In this document: piece after piece, positions 27,143 through 36,048 of the stretch
Position numbering within the stretch: the first letter of the stretch is position 1
Layout: the number at the start of each line of letters is the position of its first letter
NCBI RefSeq assembly: GCF_002797535.1
Contig: NZ_PGFD01000001.1
Coordinates: 2,480,001-2,544,000 of the forward strand
DNA from: Chryseobacterium geocarposphaerae
GTDB lineage: Bacteria > Bacteroidota > Bacteroidia > Flavobacteriales > Weeksellaceae
DNA length: 64,000 nt
Direction of reading: 5' to 3'
Notes under the pieces: generated by a model
The model's input: only the letters and a program-made list of their open reading frames with translations
The model's database searches: none
Told to the model about the DNA's origin: nothing
Translations under genes and position numbers: made by a program

Positions 27143-28120
27143 ATGAAAATTTGTTTGATTAGTTTTGATTTTTGGCATTATGACGAGCATATCGTTAATA
27201 AGCTCAAAGAAAAAGGCATTGAGGCATACCACATCAACATTGGAGCTTTCACTCACAAAAATTTTGGAGCAAGAGTAAAAAATACCTTCAGTAAAGTTTT
27301 CTTAGGCAAAAATCTCAAGCACGGAAAAAGACAAAATTTCATTATAGAGTCTTTGCATAAAATAGGGAAGCAGGATCAGATTCTTGTCATTAATCCTGAA
27401 GCTATTGAAGAAAGGGTTCATAAAGAGATCAGAAAATATGCAAAAAGAAATATTGCTTATCTCTACGACAGTATGTCTAGAAATCCGGCCGAACATATTT
27501 TACATTTTTTTGATACCGTTTTTTCTTTTGATGATGAGGATGTAGCAAATTTTGGGTTTCATAAAATCACGAATTATAATTATCTGGAATTCTGTCCTGC
27601 AAAAAAGCAGCATCCTAAATTGGATCTTTTCTACATCACATCATATGATACTCATAGATTGCAAAGACTAAACGTATTGATTAACAAAATAAATCAACTC
27701 AATATCTGTTTCAAGACAATTGTTGCCGGAAAAAAAAGCTGGAAAAAGAAAATTACCCAGATAATTGATCAGAAGAACATTGACATTATTACATTCAGAA
27801 CCAAGAATATTCCCCAACAATCTTTGCCCAAGCTTTATAAAAATACAAAAGCGATTCTTGATCTTCAACGAAATAATCAAATGGGATTAAGCTTCCGTAT
27901 TTTTGAGGCAATGGCACTGGAAAAAAAATTCATTACAGATAATATTACCATAAAAAATTACGATTTTTATAATCCTAATAATATATTAATTATGAATGAT
28001 GATTGCAGTAATATTGAAAAGTCATTTTTTGAAACAGAATACCAAAGTATTCCACAAGAAATCTATTATAAATATACACTCGATCATTGGATAAATACGG
28101 TTTTTAATCTGAATAAATGA
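27143..28120 (+). CDS. CgeB-like glycosyltransferase, copy A
   Basis: 325 residues. Resembles CgeB-type group 1 glycosyltransferases: the C-terminal part has LYKNTKAILDLQ, then GLSFRIFEAMALEKKFITDN and KNYDFYNPNNILI, a donor-site pattern of GT-B enzymes in which the acidic residue sits in FEAMA. It is homologous along its length to the gene at 29052. A TATTTTTG box ends at 27138, only 4 nt before the ATG. It overlaps the following GT2 gene by 4 nt. Family call moderate. Confidence 0.72.
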   Translation: MKICLISFDFWHYDEHIVNKLKEKGIEAYHINIGAFTHKNFGARVKNTFSKVFLGKNLKHGKRQNFIIESLHKIGKQDQILVINPEAIEERVHKEIRKYAKRNIAYLYDSMSRNPAEHILHFFDTVFSFDDEDVANFGFHKITNYNYLEFCPAKKQHPKLDLFYITSYDTHRLQRLNVLINKINQLNICFKTIVAGKKSWKKKITQIIDQKNIDIITFRTKNIPQQSLPKLYKNTKAILDLQRNNQMGLSFRIFEAMALEKKFITDNITIKNYDFYNPNNILIMNDDCSNIEKSFFETEYQSIPQEIYYKYTLDHWINTVFNLNK

Positions 28121-29055
28121 CAAAAATATCTGTTGCAGTCTGTACTTATAATGGCGAAAAATTTCTTCGTCAGCAAATAGATTCTATTTTAAATCAAACG
28201 CTTAAAGTAGATGAAATTGTTGTATGCGATGATGGTTCAACAGATAAAACATCCCAAATCTTAGGCGATTATCAAAAGAAATTCCCCGAAATATTCAGGA
28301 TTTACATTAATGAAAAGAATTTACGAAGTGTAAAGAATTTTGAAAAAGCTGTTTCTCTGTGTACCGGGGAGATTATTTTCTTAAGCGATCAGGATGATGT
28401 TTGGGAAAAGAATAAAGTAGAGGCTTTCGATACATTTTTCACGCTGAATAAGCAAACTGATGTTCTTTGTTCCAACGGACACATCATTAATGAAAATAAT
28501 CAAAAGCAGGATCTGTATACTGTTTGGGACGTTCCGGAATTTTTATACGCAAATAAACAAGAAATCGATTATTTTAAAATTTTTGCAACAATCGGCAATT
28601 TTGCGACAGGAGCAGCAATGGCTTTGAGAAAATCTATTTTACCTCAAGTTCTGCCTTTTCCCAATATTGAAGGTCTTCATCATGATGAATGGATCGCACT
28701 TAACTCATCAGAACAAAAAAAGTTCGCGTTTCTAAACGAAAAACTTTTCTCTTATCGTATTCACAATGAACAACAGGTGGGAGGAATATCTTACCCGAAA
28801 AATGAGGCTTCCAAAGAAAAGCTGATCAATAGATTTGACTATAATAAAAAAGCCAAAACATTTAGGGATTTTAAAATAAAATTCAGAACCCTCAATGATA
28901 AAGAAAGAAAATTCAGCAGTTTTCTGGAGAAAAACACGGATCCGAAAGTTAAGCGATTTGTAGAAACAGTTCAAAAAGAAAGACAGGTCCTGGAACAAAA
29001 CCTAAAATCTGAACATTTCTTATTTTCTCTCTTTTTTAAATATTTTTACCGATGA
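28117..29055 (+). CDS. Family 2 glycosyltransferase
   Basis: 312 residues. GT-A domain at 1-230: VAVCTYNGEKFLRQQI, CDDGSTDKT and the acceptor-side segment FLSDQDDVWEKNKVE with DQDD at the DXD position, a form typical of rhamnosyl- and other O-antigen transferases. HHDEWIAL is the usual second-half motif. It overlaps its neighbours by 4 nt on each side, so translation is coupled with both CgeB-like genes. Confidence 0.9.
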   Translation: MTKISVAVCTYNGEKFLRQQIDSILNQTLKVDEIVVCDDGSTDKTSQILGDYQKKFPEIFRIYINEKNLRSVKNFEKAVSLCTGEIIFLSDQDDVWEKNKVEAFDTFFTLNKQTDVLCSNGHIINENNQKQDLYTVWDVPEFLYANKQEIDYFKIFATIGNFATGAAMALRKSILPQVLPFPNIEGLHHDEWIALNSSEQKKFAFLNEKLFSYRIHNEQQVGGISYPKNEASKEKLINRFDYNKKAKTFRDFKIKFRTLNDKERKFSSFLEKNTDPKVKRFVETVQKERQVLEQNLKSEHFLFSLFFKYFYR

Positions 29056-30023
29056 GCAGAATACTTATCATTATGCACAACTATGCAGGAATTTCAGATC
29101 TTATCAAAAGAAACTTAAAGGATCTGCACTATGATAATGTTGATTTCATGTTATATTCTGAAGAAAAGTTCAGATATAAGAATCTAGGGGAAAAACTGAC
29201 TAATCTCTACCGGAAAATTTTTCTAGGTGATAAAAAATATAAAGAAAAACTCAGAGCTTCATTTATAGAAAATACGCTTCTTCAAAAAGCCAGAAACCTT
29301 CCGGAATATGATACAATTTTGATGATGACTACCGAGTTTTTTTCGGACGAATTCATAAGTGTCATTAGAACGAAAACTAAAAAACTCATCGGTAATCATT
29401 GGGATGGACTCAAAAGAACGCCCAGTGTTTATCCCAAGCTAAAGTTTTTTGATAAATTTTTCGTATTTGATCCAGACGACGTTGATGAACAAAAAAATAT
29501 TTTCTTCCTCACCAATTTCTTTTTTACTTTTGACGAAACAAACGACTCGGCTAAGATTGAAAATGATGTTTTTTACATCGGGACATATGTTGAAGAACGT
29601 TTTAAAGCTCTAAAGAAAATATCAGAAACTTTAAGCCTGAAGAAAATTTCACAGAAAATACTTCTTTTTAATTGGGATAAAAGAGAGAAAGACGGAGAAA
29701 TTGTTTTTACTAATGATTTTCTAACTTATGATGAAAATATCAAATGGGTAAAAAGTTCGAAAGCTCTTTTAGATTTAAAATTAAAGGAACATAATGGACT
29801 TTCATTCCGTTTTTTTGAGGCCTTAAAATATGAAAAAAAGATTATCACGGATAATCCACATGTGAAAAATTATGATTTTTACAGAAAGGAAAATATCTTC
29901 ATTATTGGTGAAGATTCTGAGCGTGAACTTAATAATTTTATTGAAACATCTTACTTTGAAATTCCTTTAGAAATCAAAAATAAATATAACTTTGAAAGCT
30001 GGTTCAAAACACTAACTTCTTAA
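29052..30023 (+). CDS. CgeB-like glycosyltransferase, copy B
   Basis: 323 residues. Paralogue of the gene at 27143: shared segments include KALLDLKLKEHNGLSFRFFEAL and KKIITDN..VKNYDFYRKENIFI. The arrangement CgeB-like then GT2 is repeated twice in tandem here. The substrate cannot be inferred. Confidence 0.72.
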   Translation: MSRILIIMHNYAGISDLIKRNLKDLHYDNVDFMLYSEEKFRYKNLGEKLTNLYRKIFLGDKKYKEKLRASFIENTLLQKARNLPEYDTILMMTTEFFSDEFISVIRTKTKKLIGNHWDGLKRTPSVYPKLKFFDKFFVFDPDDVDEQKNIFFLTNFFFTFDETNDSAKIENDVFYIGTYVEERFKALKKISETLSLKKISQKILLFNWDKREKDGEIVFTNDFLTYDENIKWVKSSKALLDLKLKEHNGLSFRFFEALKYEKKIITDNPHVKNYDFYRKENIFIIGEDSERELNNFIETSYFEIPLEIKNKYNFESWFKTLTS

Positions 30024-30026
30024 GAT

Positions 30027-30863
30027 ATGAGCGAGAAAATTTCCGTCATTATTCCTTATTACAAAGGTGAAGACTATATTTATGAAACGCTTAAGAGTGT
30101 TTATGATCAAACTTACCAGGATTTTGAAATTATAATCGTAAATGACGGTTCCGATCGTACTCTATTAAATTCGATTGAAAGCAATGAAGCTTTTAAAAAT
30201 CTGAAAATTATCCATCAGGAAAATCAGGGACAATCTTCTGCAAGAAATAACGGAGTGAAGCATGCTTCGGGAAAATATCTTCTTTTTCTGGATTGTGATG
30301 ATATCATAGACAAAACTTTCCTTGAAAAGACCCATAAGATCCTTAAAAACAAACCTGAAATCAGAATTTGCTACACCAAAGGTAAATTCTTTGAAAAAAC
30401 AGATAAAGAATGGGTTCTTCAGCCATTTAATACATTTGATTTTTTAATTGAAAACTGCATTCCTATCACAGCACTTATTTACAAAGAAGATTTTGAAAAA
30501 GTTGGCGGATTTGATACAAAATTAAATTATTACGAAGACTGGGATTTCTGGATCTATTTAATTGAAAAAGGAGCAAAAGTCAATAAGATTGAAGAATTTC
30601 TGTTTTTTTACAGGATCAGAAACACGACCAATTCTTTGACAAACACGAGCATTGACAACAGCTCAAAGCTTTCTGATAATTTTTTTGAAATTTACAAAAA
30701 GCATTATACTTTTTACAAACAGAATGGGCTCGATTTTCATTCGATTATGAGTCTTATCCGTGAAAATAAAAAGTACAAAGCCAAATATTATAATGAATGG
30801 TACAGAAAGCTTATGTATAAACTATTCAAACCGAAAAAGTATCAAAGGATTTATAAGAATTAA
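30027..30863 (+). CDS. Family 2 glycosyltransferase
   Basis: 278 residues, GT-A: SVIIPYYKGEDYIYETL, VNDGSDRT, the ARNNGVKHASGKYLLFLDCDD stretch with DCDD at the DXD position, and YYEDWDFWIYL. It is 3 nt after the CgeB-like copy B and therefore in the same transcript. Its stop overlaps the convergent gene at 30860 by 4 nt, closing a four-gene set that begins at 27143. Confidence 0.9.
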   Translation: MSEKISVIIPYYKGEDYIYETLKSVYDQTYQDFEIIIVNDGSDRTLLNSIESNEAFKNLKIIHQENQGQSSARNNGVKHASGKYLLFLDCDDIIDKTFLEKTHKILKNKPEIRICYTKGKFFEKTDKEWVLQPFNTFDFLIENCIPITALIYKEDFEKVGGFDTKLNYYEDWDFWIYLIEKGAKVNKIEEFLFFYRIRNTTNSLTNTSIDNSSKLSDNFFEIYKKHYTFYKQNGLDFHSIMSLIRENKKYKAKYYNEWYRKLMYKLFKPKKYQRIYKN

Positions 30864-32914
30864 TCTTTAAATCCTAGATATTCCAACATTTTCTTTATAT
30901 TTTCCTCCTGAGTTTCTATAGAGAATTTCGATAACGGTTGCAGGCTATTTTCATGCAGAGTTTGCCAAAGATGTTCATCATTATACAGCTCCAGGATTTT
31001 ATCTGCAAAATTCTGTGGATTTTCATCGGAGATCAAAGCGGTTTTCCGGTCTTCCAAGCTCATACCTTCTGCTCCTATTTCTGTAGTAACTACCGGTAAC
31101 TTAAACTCCAATGCCTGTCCGATTTTCCCTTTCACACCTGCTCCGTAACGAAGCGGTGCTACGAAAACTCTTGCATTTTCAAACCAATGGTCAACCGATT
31201 TCTGATAGCCCAAAACCTGGAATTTATCTGAATGATATTTTTGTTTTAAATCTTCTGGGAAATCCGGGCCTAAAATAAATACTTTAATATTTTCATTCTT
31301 TTTCCAAACCAAAGGCATAACGCTCTCATGTAAAAATTTAACCGCATCAATATTTGGTAAATGATTATATCCACCGATGAACAATACTCCTTCTCTTTTT
31401 GAAAAACCTACAGCATTAGCATTTACAGGTTTATGGATGTTGCTTACTGTGAAAATTTTATCAGATTTTACTCCGTTTTTAGAAACTGTATTCTTTTCTT
31501 CGTCACTTATGGAAAGAACCGCATCAGAAGTATTCATTCCGAAGTATTCTTTTTCTTTGAAGAATTTTATTTCTTTTTCTCTTTCTTTTGTTACTAGGTC
31601 AATATAGCCGTTCTCCCTTTCCATTCTAAGATAGTGAAGATCAACCATATCATACACAATTTTCTTTCCTGAAATTTTATTTTTGATCTGGCCGTACCAA
31701 TGATCAAAACCGATAGGGCGGAAAATCCAGATGATATCAACAGAATGAATCGCTTCTTCAATCTGATCTGCAACTTTTATAATTTTATCTTTTGGAGTAA
31801 CATAATCCATACAAACCTGCACTCCAATTGACCTGAAAAATTTCACATAAGGACGGTCAATGGATTCTTCAAAGTGCTTTACTGCCAAAATAATTCTGTG
31901 CCCGTTTTTCTGGAGGATCTTTACAATTTCCAAAAATCTTCTCGATCCTGAATCCTGATCAGGTTTTGGCATATTTTCTTCCAGAAAAAGAAAATTCGGC
32001 TTTTTGAAATGGGTATTGTAATTGATCTTTCCATCTGGTAAAAACATCTCATTTGTAAAATAATTATCCCATTTTTCCAGAAAAGTTCTCTTGTCTTTTG
32101 CAAAAAGTTTTTTTTCTTTATTCGGAATATTTTCAAAATGAACAATTTCCGAAAGAGGTTGGTAATAAGTATCTAATTTTTGCTTATTTTTCAGTCTAAG
32201 GCACAAATCTGCAACCCCGGAATCAACAGATAAAAAAGCTTCATCGAGAAGATTAAGATTTCCTTCCGTATTTATCCTGCTAAATAATAAACTGTTTTCT
32301 GAACAGCAGTCTACTTTTCTCAAATAATCATATTGAGGAGCATCAATAGCTTCTCCTCTACCGATACTGATAATTCCAGATTTTTTAAAAATAAGGCATC
32401 CTGCTTCTTGTAATGTATTATCTGGTGAAACAATTTTTGATCCTACCGCTCCGACATTTTCTTTTGTTTTAAAAACATCTAACAGACTGGATAAACAATA
32501 CTCCTGAATCTCAACACTACTGTTCAACATATAAATATAGACTCCTTTTGCAGACTTTATACCTTTATTGATATTTTGCGTAAGATCAGCATCTTTATCA
32601 CTATTAATAATTACGATTCCAGGAATTCTGTCTAAAAACTGTAATGTATCTTCCAGACTTTCATTATTGATAATAATAATTTCTTTAGAAATATTTTTAT
32701 CATACTGCTCCAGTGTATAAAGGCAATTTAAAGTTTGTCTGATTGAGCCTGAGAAAAAAATTATGATGGAAACTTCGGGGTTTTTATTTATTTCGAAATT
32801 AAAAGAATAGTTTTCAAAAAACTTTATTTCAAAATTATTAATCTCAAGTTTTCTTTTATTTTTAATAAAATTTCGATCCTTTATTTTATTTTTAAAAAAT
32901 CTTTTAATTCCCAT
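30860..32914 (-). CDS. Two-domain glycosyltransferase (GT2-like plus GT4)
   Basis: 684 residues. Residues about 45-280 are GT2-like (VSIIIFFSGSIRQTLNC, IIINNESLEDTL). At the place where active GT2 enzymes carry an LNPD or LNND motif this protein reads LNSSVEI, with no aspartate, so the domain may be inactive or bind only. Residues about 310-684 are a GT4 domain (FLFLEENMPKPDQDSGSRR, VLFIGGYNHLPNIDAV, APLRYGAGVKGK, and a donor-site EFKLPVVTTEIGAEG). It is longer than single-domain neighbours and transcribed opposite to them; upstream sequence 32915-33051 separates it from the divergent GT4 gene. Confidence 0.83.
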   Translation of the reverse strand: MGIKRFFKNKIKDRNFIKNKRKLEINNFEIKFFENYSFNFEINKNPEVSIIIFFSGSIRQTLNCLYTLEQYDKNISKEIIIINNESLEDTLQFLDRIPGIVIINSDKDADLTQNINKGIKSAKGVYIYMLNSSVEIQEYCLSSLLDVFKTKENVGAVGSKIVSPDNTLQEAGCLIFKKSGIISIGRGEAIDAPQYDYLRKVDCCSENSLLFSRINTEGNLNLLDEAFLSVDSGVADLCLRLKNKQKLDTYYQPLSEIVHFENIPNKEKKLFAKDKRTFLEKWDNYFTNEMFLPDGKINYNTHFKKPNFLFLEENMPKPDQDSGSRRFLEIVKILQKNGHRIILAVKHFEESIDRPYVKFFRSIGVQVCMDYVTPKDKIIKVADQIEEAIHSVDIIWIFRPIGFDHWYGQIKNKISGKKIVYDMVDLHYLRMERENGYIDLVTKEREKEIKFFKEKEYFGMNTSDAVLSISDEEKNTVSKNGVKSDKIFTVSNIHKPVNANAVGFSKREGVLFIGGYNHLPNIDAVKFLHESVMPLVWKKNENIKVFILGPDFPEDLKQKYHSDKFQVLGYQKSVDHWFENARVFVAPLRYGAGVKGKIGQALEFKLPVVTTEIGAEGMSLEDRKTALISDENPQNFADKILELYNDEHLWQTLHENSLQPLSKFSIETQEENIKKMLEYLGFKD

Positions 32915-33051
32915 TTTTAATTTATTATTTTGTCGTGCCTTTATTTTTTAGGAAAAACGAAATTAAGCATTTTATTACAAATTCCTTAGAAAGTAGTTCT
33001 TCTAAAAGTTAAACCAAAAACAAAAGGTAATTTGAAATTATAATAAATATC

Positions 33052-34203
33052 ATGAACTTTTCCGATAAAAAGCTACTTTTCTTTTTTCCTGAAAATCCAT
33101 TTTCAAAGCGTGCTGGAAATGTATTGCGTTGTTATACCAACCTTATGCAGCTAAAGTCATTGGGATTAAGCATCGATCTTGTAGGTGTAGAGGATTACTA
33201 TAAAAGTTTTGGAGATTCTTTTGAAAATATGGCTCCTGAAATCATTGACAATGTCTTTGTTCTGAAAACCAACCCGCCGAAGAAAAAACTAACTTTTGAA
33301 TATTGGAAATATAAGTTTCTCAAGAAATATGGGGAAAAAAATCCTAACCAATACCTTACTCATTTTTTAAAAGATAATTTCAGAACAGTTCTTGCTCAGA
33401 AAAAGTATGATTATATTGTAATTAATTATGAATACTGGACAGATCTTATCCGAGGTCAGGACTTAAAAGGAGCAAAAACAATTATCGACACGCACGACTG
33501 GATTACCTTAAACGAATTTTACAATAATGCAACTATTGATTTAGGCAAAAAATTTGGGGAGGAAATCAACAATCTTTCGTTCTATGATAAAGTAATTACC
33601 ATTTCTCAGGATGAATATTTTATATTTAAAAGTCTCCTGGGTGAAAAAGTGATCAATATCCCACCAAGTTTCCCTGAAAATTTCGATGATACGAGCCAGC
33701 AAAAGAAATATGACTTAATCTTCGTGGGCTCTGATAATCCTTTCAATGTATTATCAATTCAATGGTTTGTTGAAAAAGTTCTGCCCCTGCTTTCCGAAAA
33801 AATAAGAATCTGCATTATCGGAAGAATTTGTAAACATGTTCCTGATCATCCCAATATCGAAAAGCTTTTTTTTGCAGATGATCTTAAAACATATTATCAT
33901 GCAAGTAAAATAGCAATTTGCCCGATGCTGAAAGGAACCGGCATCAAAATTAAAGTTGTAGAGGCATTATCTTTCGGATTACCCGTTGTAGGAACGGAAA
34001 AAGCGATTGATGGTTTTTTAGACAAAAAAAATAACGGCTGTCTGGTGAGTGATGATGAGAAAGAATTTGCAGATATTATCAAAAATCTTTTAAATAACCC
34101 ATCCGACTACGAAAAACAAAAACAGGAAGCCATACACTTTTTCAAGAATAATTTCTCAGAAGAAAAATCTATTGAACTTTGGAAAAATAGCTTAACTTTT
34201 TAA
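33052..34203 (+). CDS. Family 4 glycosyltransferase
   Basis: 383 residues, GT-B. The C-terminal donor site includes LIFVGSDNPFNVLSIQWF, MLKGTGIKIKVVEALSFGLP and an IGRICKHVPDHPN segment. The N-terminus KLLFFFPENPFSKRAGNVLRC is typical of GT4 enzymes that start near the acceptor loop. The next GT2 gene starts 36 nt downstream in the same direction. Confidence 0.88.
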   Translation: MNFSDKKLLFFFPENPFSKRAGNVLRCYTNLMQLKSLGLSIDLVGVEDYYKSFGDSFENMAPEIIDNVFVLKTNPPKKKLTFEYWKYKFLKKYGEKNPNQYLTHFLKDNFRTVLAQKKYDYIVINYEYWTDLIRGQDLKGAKTIIDTHDWITLNEFYNNATIDLGKKFGEEINNLSFYDKVITISQDEYFIFKSLLGEKVINIPPSFPENFDDTSQQKKYDLIFVGSDNPFNVLSIQWFVEKVLPLLSEKIRICIIGRICKHVPDHPNIEKLFFADDLKTYYHASKIAICPMLKGTGIKIKVVEALSFGLPVVGTEKAIDGFLDKKNNGCLVSDDEKEFADIIKNLLNNPSDYEKQKQEAIHFFKNNFSEEKSIELWKNSLTF

Positions 34204-34239
34204 TTACCATATATTCTATCTTTATATATTAATACCTCT

Positions 34240-35103
34240 ATGCAAGATTTAGCAATTATTATTTTAAATTATAATTCTTTTGATGATACTTCTCGTGAAG
34301 TAAGTAAGTTATTAGATGAAGGCTGCATTGAAAAATCCATTTATATTGTAGATAATAACTCTGATGATAAGGATAGGATCACACAGTTCTCCCTGCAAAA
34401 CAAAATCAACTATATTATAAGTAATAAAAATGGAGGTTATGCTTATGGTAATAATCTGGCTATTAGGCAGGCTATAAGTGATGGAAAAAAATATTTTCTG
34501 CTCTTGAATCCTGATATTGATATCAGTATTTCCTCCATCGAGGGTTTATACAATGATCTGCAGAATCAGCCCGAAGTAGGAGTTATTGGCCCTAGAATAT
34601 GCTACAGAAATAATTCAGGTAAAATTTATTCTGATGGCGGCTTATTGTTTCCTGAAAGAGGATTTATGGGGGGACATGTGAATTTTAATATTGATACATC
34701 AGAAGTACAAATGCCATCATACAATTATAATATTGATTATGTGGATGGTAGTGCCATTATGTTCAGAAAAGAAGTTTTGGACGATATTGGATTTATGAAT
34801 GAGCGTTTTTTCATGTATTATGAAGAATCAGAATGGTGTCTTAGAGTTAAACAAAAAAGCAACTGGAAATTAGCTGTAAATACCACTATTTTAGCTTTTA
34901 ATACTTATAGTGATAAAGGAAGCTTCTATGAATATTATATGACAAGGAACCGATTCTGGCTTTGTAGAATGTATAATGGGAATATAAAATTTGTAAAAAA
35001 AGAACGTTGGAAGCTTGCCAAAAATGCTTTTAAAAATAAGCAATACTCATTGGCAAAAGCATATTTTAAAGGAATATACAATGGACTTTATTCAAAATTG
35101 TAA
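34240..35103 (+). CDS. Family 2 glycosyltransferase (rhamnosyltransferase-like)
   Basis: 287 residues, GT-A. Motifs: IIILNYNSFDDT, VDNNSDD, GGYAYGNNLAI, and LLNPDIDI at the DXD position; further on GPRICYRNNSGKIYSDGG and FFMYYEESEWCLR. This is the usual set for O-antigen/capsule rhamnosyltransferases, but the sugar is not determined. It shares its last base region with the start of the DUF6492-like gene (1-nt overlap), so the two are coupled. Confidence 0.9.
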   Translation: MQDLAIIILNYNSFDDTSREVSKLLDEGCIEKSIYIVDNNSDDKDRITQFSLQNKINYIISNKNGGYAYGNNLAIRQAISDGKKYFLLLNPDIDISISSIEGLYNDLQNQPEVGVIGPRICYRNNSGKIYSDGGLLFPERGFMGGHVNFNIDTSEVQMPSYNYNIDYVDGSAIMFRKEVLDDIGFMNERFFMYYEESEWCLRVKQKSNWKLAVNTTILAFNTYSDKGSFYEYYMTRNRFWLCRMYNGNIKFVKKERWKLAKNAFKNKQYSLAKAYFKGIYNGLYSKL

Positions 35104-35927
35104 TGGAAAAAATTATCTTATTTATAAAGACTTATAAAAATGATTTCCTTGTTTTTAAAAAATTATTGGCTTCAATTATAAAACATAATAAAGACAATCT
35201 ACCGTTGGTAGTTTCTGTAAATGATGAAGATTTTAATTTTTTTGACAAGGAATTCAAAGAAAGAAATTTTCAGCTGATAAAGGACAGTCAGATTGATCCA
35301 TGTTCCATAGAAAATAATTGGGTTTACCAGCAAATCATAAAATCACAGGTACATAAATTAAATATCTGTGAGAATTATGTATGCATAGATTCCGATAGTC
35401 ATTTTATAAAAGATTTTTATTTTCAGGATTTCATGTATTCCGATGAAATTCCGTACACTGTCATTCATGAACAGAAAGAATTATTTGGCTGGAGCAGTAA
35501 CAATATTGAAAAAATAGGTTATAACCCCAAAAACGAGTTTTTAAATGACCGAAGATATATTATGGATAAACTTAAAAGGAAAGGAAAAATATACGATTTC
35601 GGGCCTTCTCCTGTTATCTGGTCTACAAAAGTCTGGAGATCATTTGAAGAAAATTATCTGAAAAAGAGAAACCTCACCTTCAAATCTTGTTTTGAAGAAA
35701 GACCAAGTGAATTTACCTGGTACGGAGAATGGTTATTAAAAAATGCCGTAATTCCTATTTATCCGGCTGAGCCCCTTTTCAAAGTTTTTCATTACGAAAA
35801 ACAATATGATGATTTTCTTAAACAAAAATTTACGTTAGAATCTTTGGAGGAAAATTATCTCGGTATTGTTCTACAGTCAAACTGGAATAAAAACAAAGAG
35901 AAAAAACGTTTTAGATTTTTCAGATAA
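35103..35927 (+). CDS. DUF6492-like protein (GT-A-like)
   Basis: 274 residues. Pattern matches the DUF6492 group of capsule/LPS loci: an N-terminal FIKTYKNDF strand, QQIIKSQVHKLNICENYVCIDSD with a DSDS motif at the DXD position, and a later EFTWYGEWLLKN segment. It probably acts as a glycosyl- or phosphosugar-transferase in the same pathway. It is coupled to the GT2 gene upstream and ends the plus-strand part of the cluster at a strong hairpin. Confidence 0.7.
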   Translation: MEKIILFIKTYKNDFLVFKKLLASIIKHNKDNLPLVVSVNDEDFNFFDKEFKERNFQLIKDSQIDPCSIENNWVYQQIIKSQVHKLNICENYVCIDSDSHFIKDFYFQDFMYSDEIPYTVIHEQKELFGWSSNNIEKIGYNPKNEFLNDRRYIMDKLKRKGKIYDFGPSPVIWSTKVWRSFEENYLKKRNLTFKSCFEERPSEFTWYGEWLLKNAVIPIYPAEPLFKVFHYEKQYDDFLKQKFTLESLEENYLGIVLQSNWNKNKEKKRFRFFR

Positions 35928-35931
35928 AACT

Positions 35932-35970
35932 AACACGACACAATACTGATATTGTGTCGTGTTAATTATA
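35932..35970 (+). terminator. Hairpin at the end of the glycosyltransferase cluster
   Basis: A perfect 14-bp stem AACACGACACAATA / TATTGTGTCGTGTT with a 4-nt loop (CTGA). The tail is T/A-rich instead of a pure T run, so termination is likely but the hairpin may also act as a transcript-end stabiliser. Confidence 0.65.
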
Positions 35971-36048
35971 ATTAATGATAGCGAAGAATAATAGTTTAAT
36001 AATGATTTTCACTATCAATAAATATTTTAATTTTAAAACTGAAAATTA

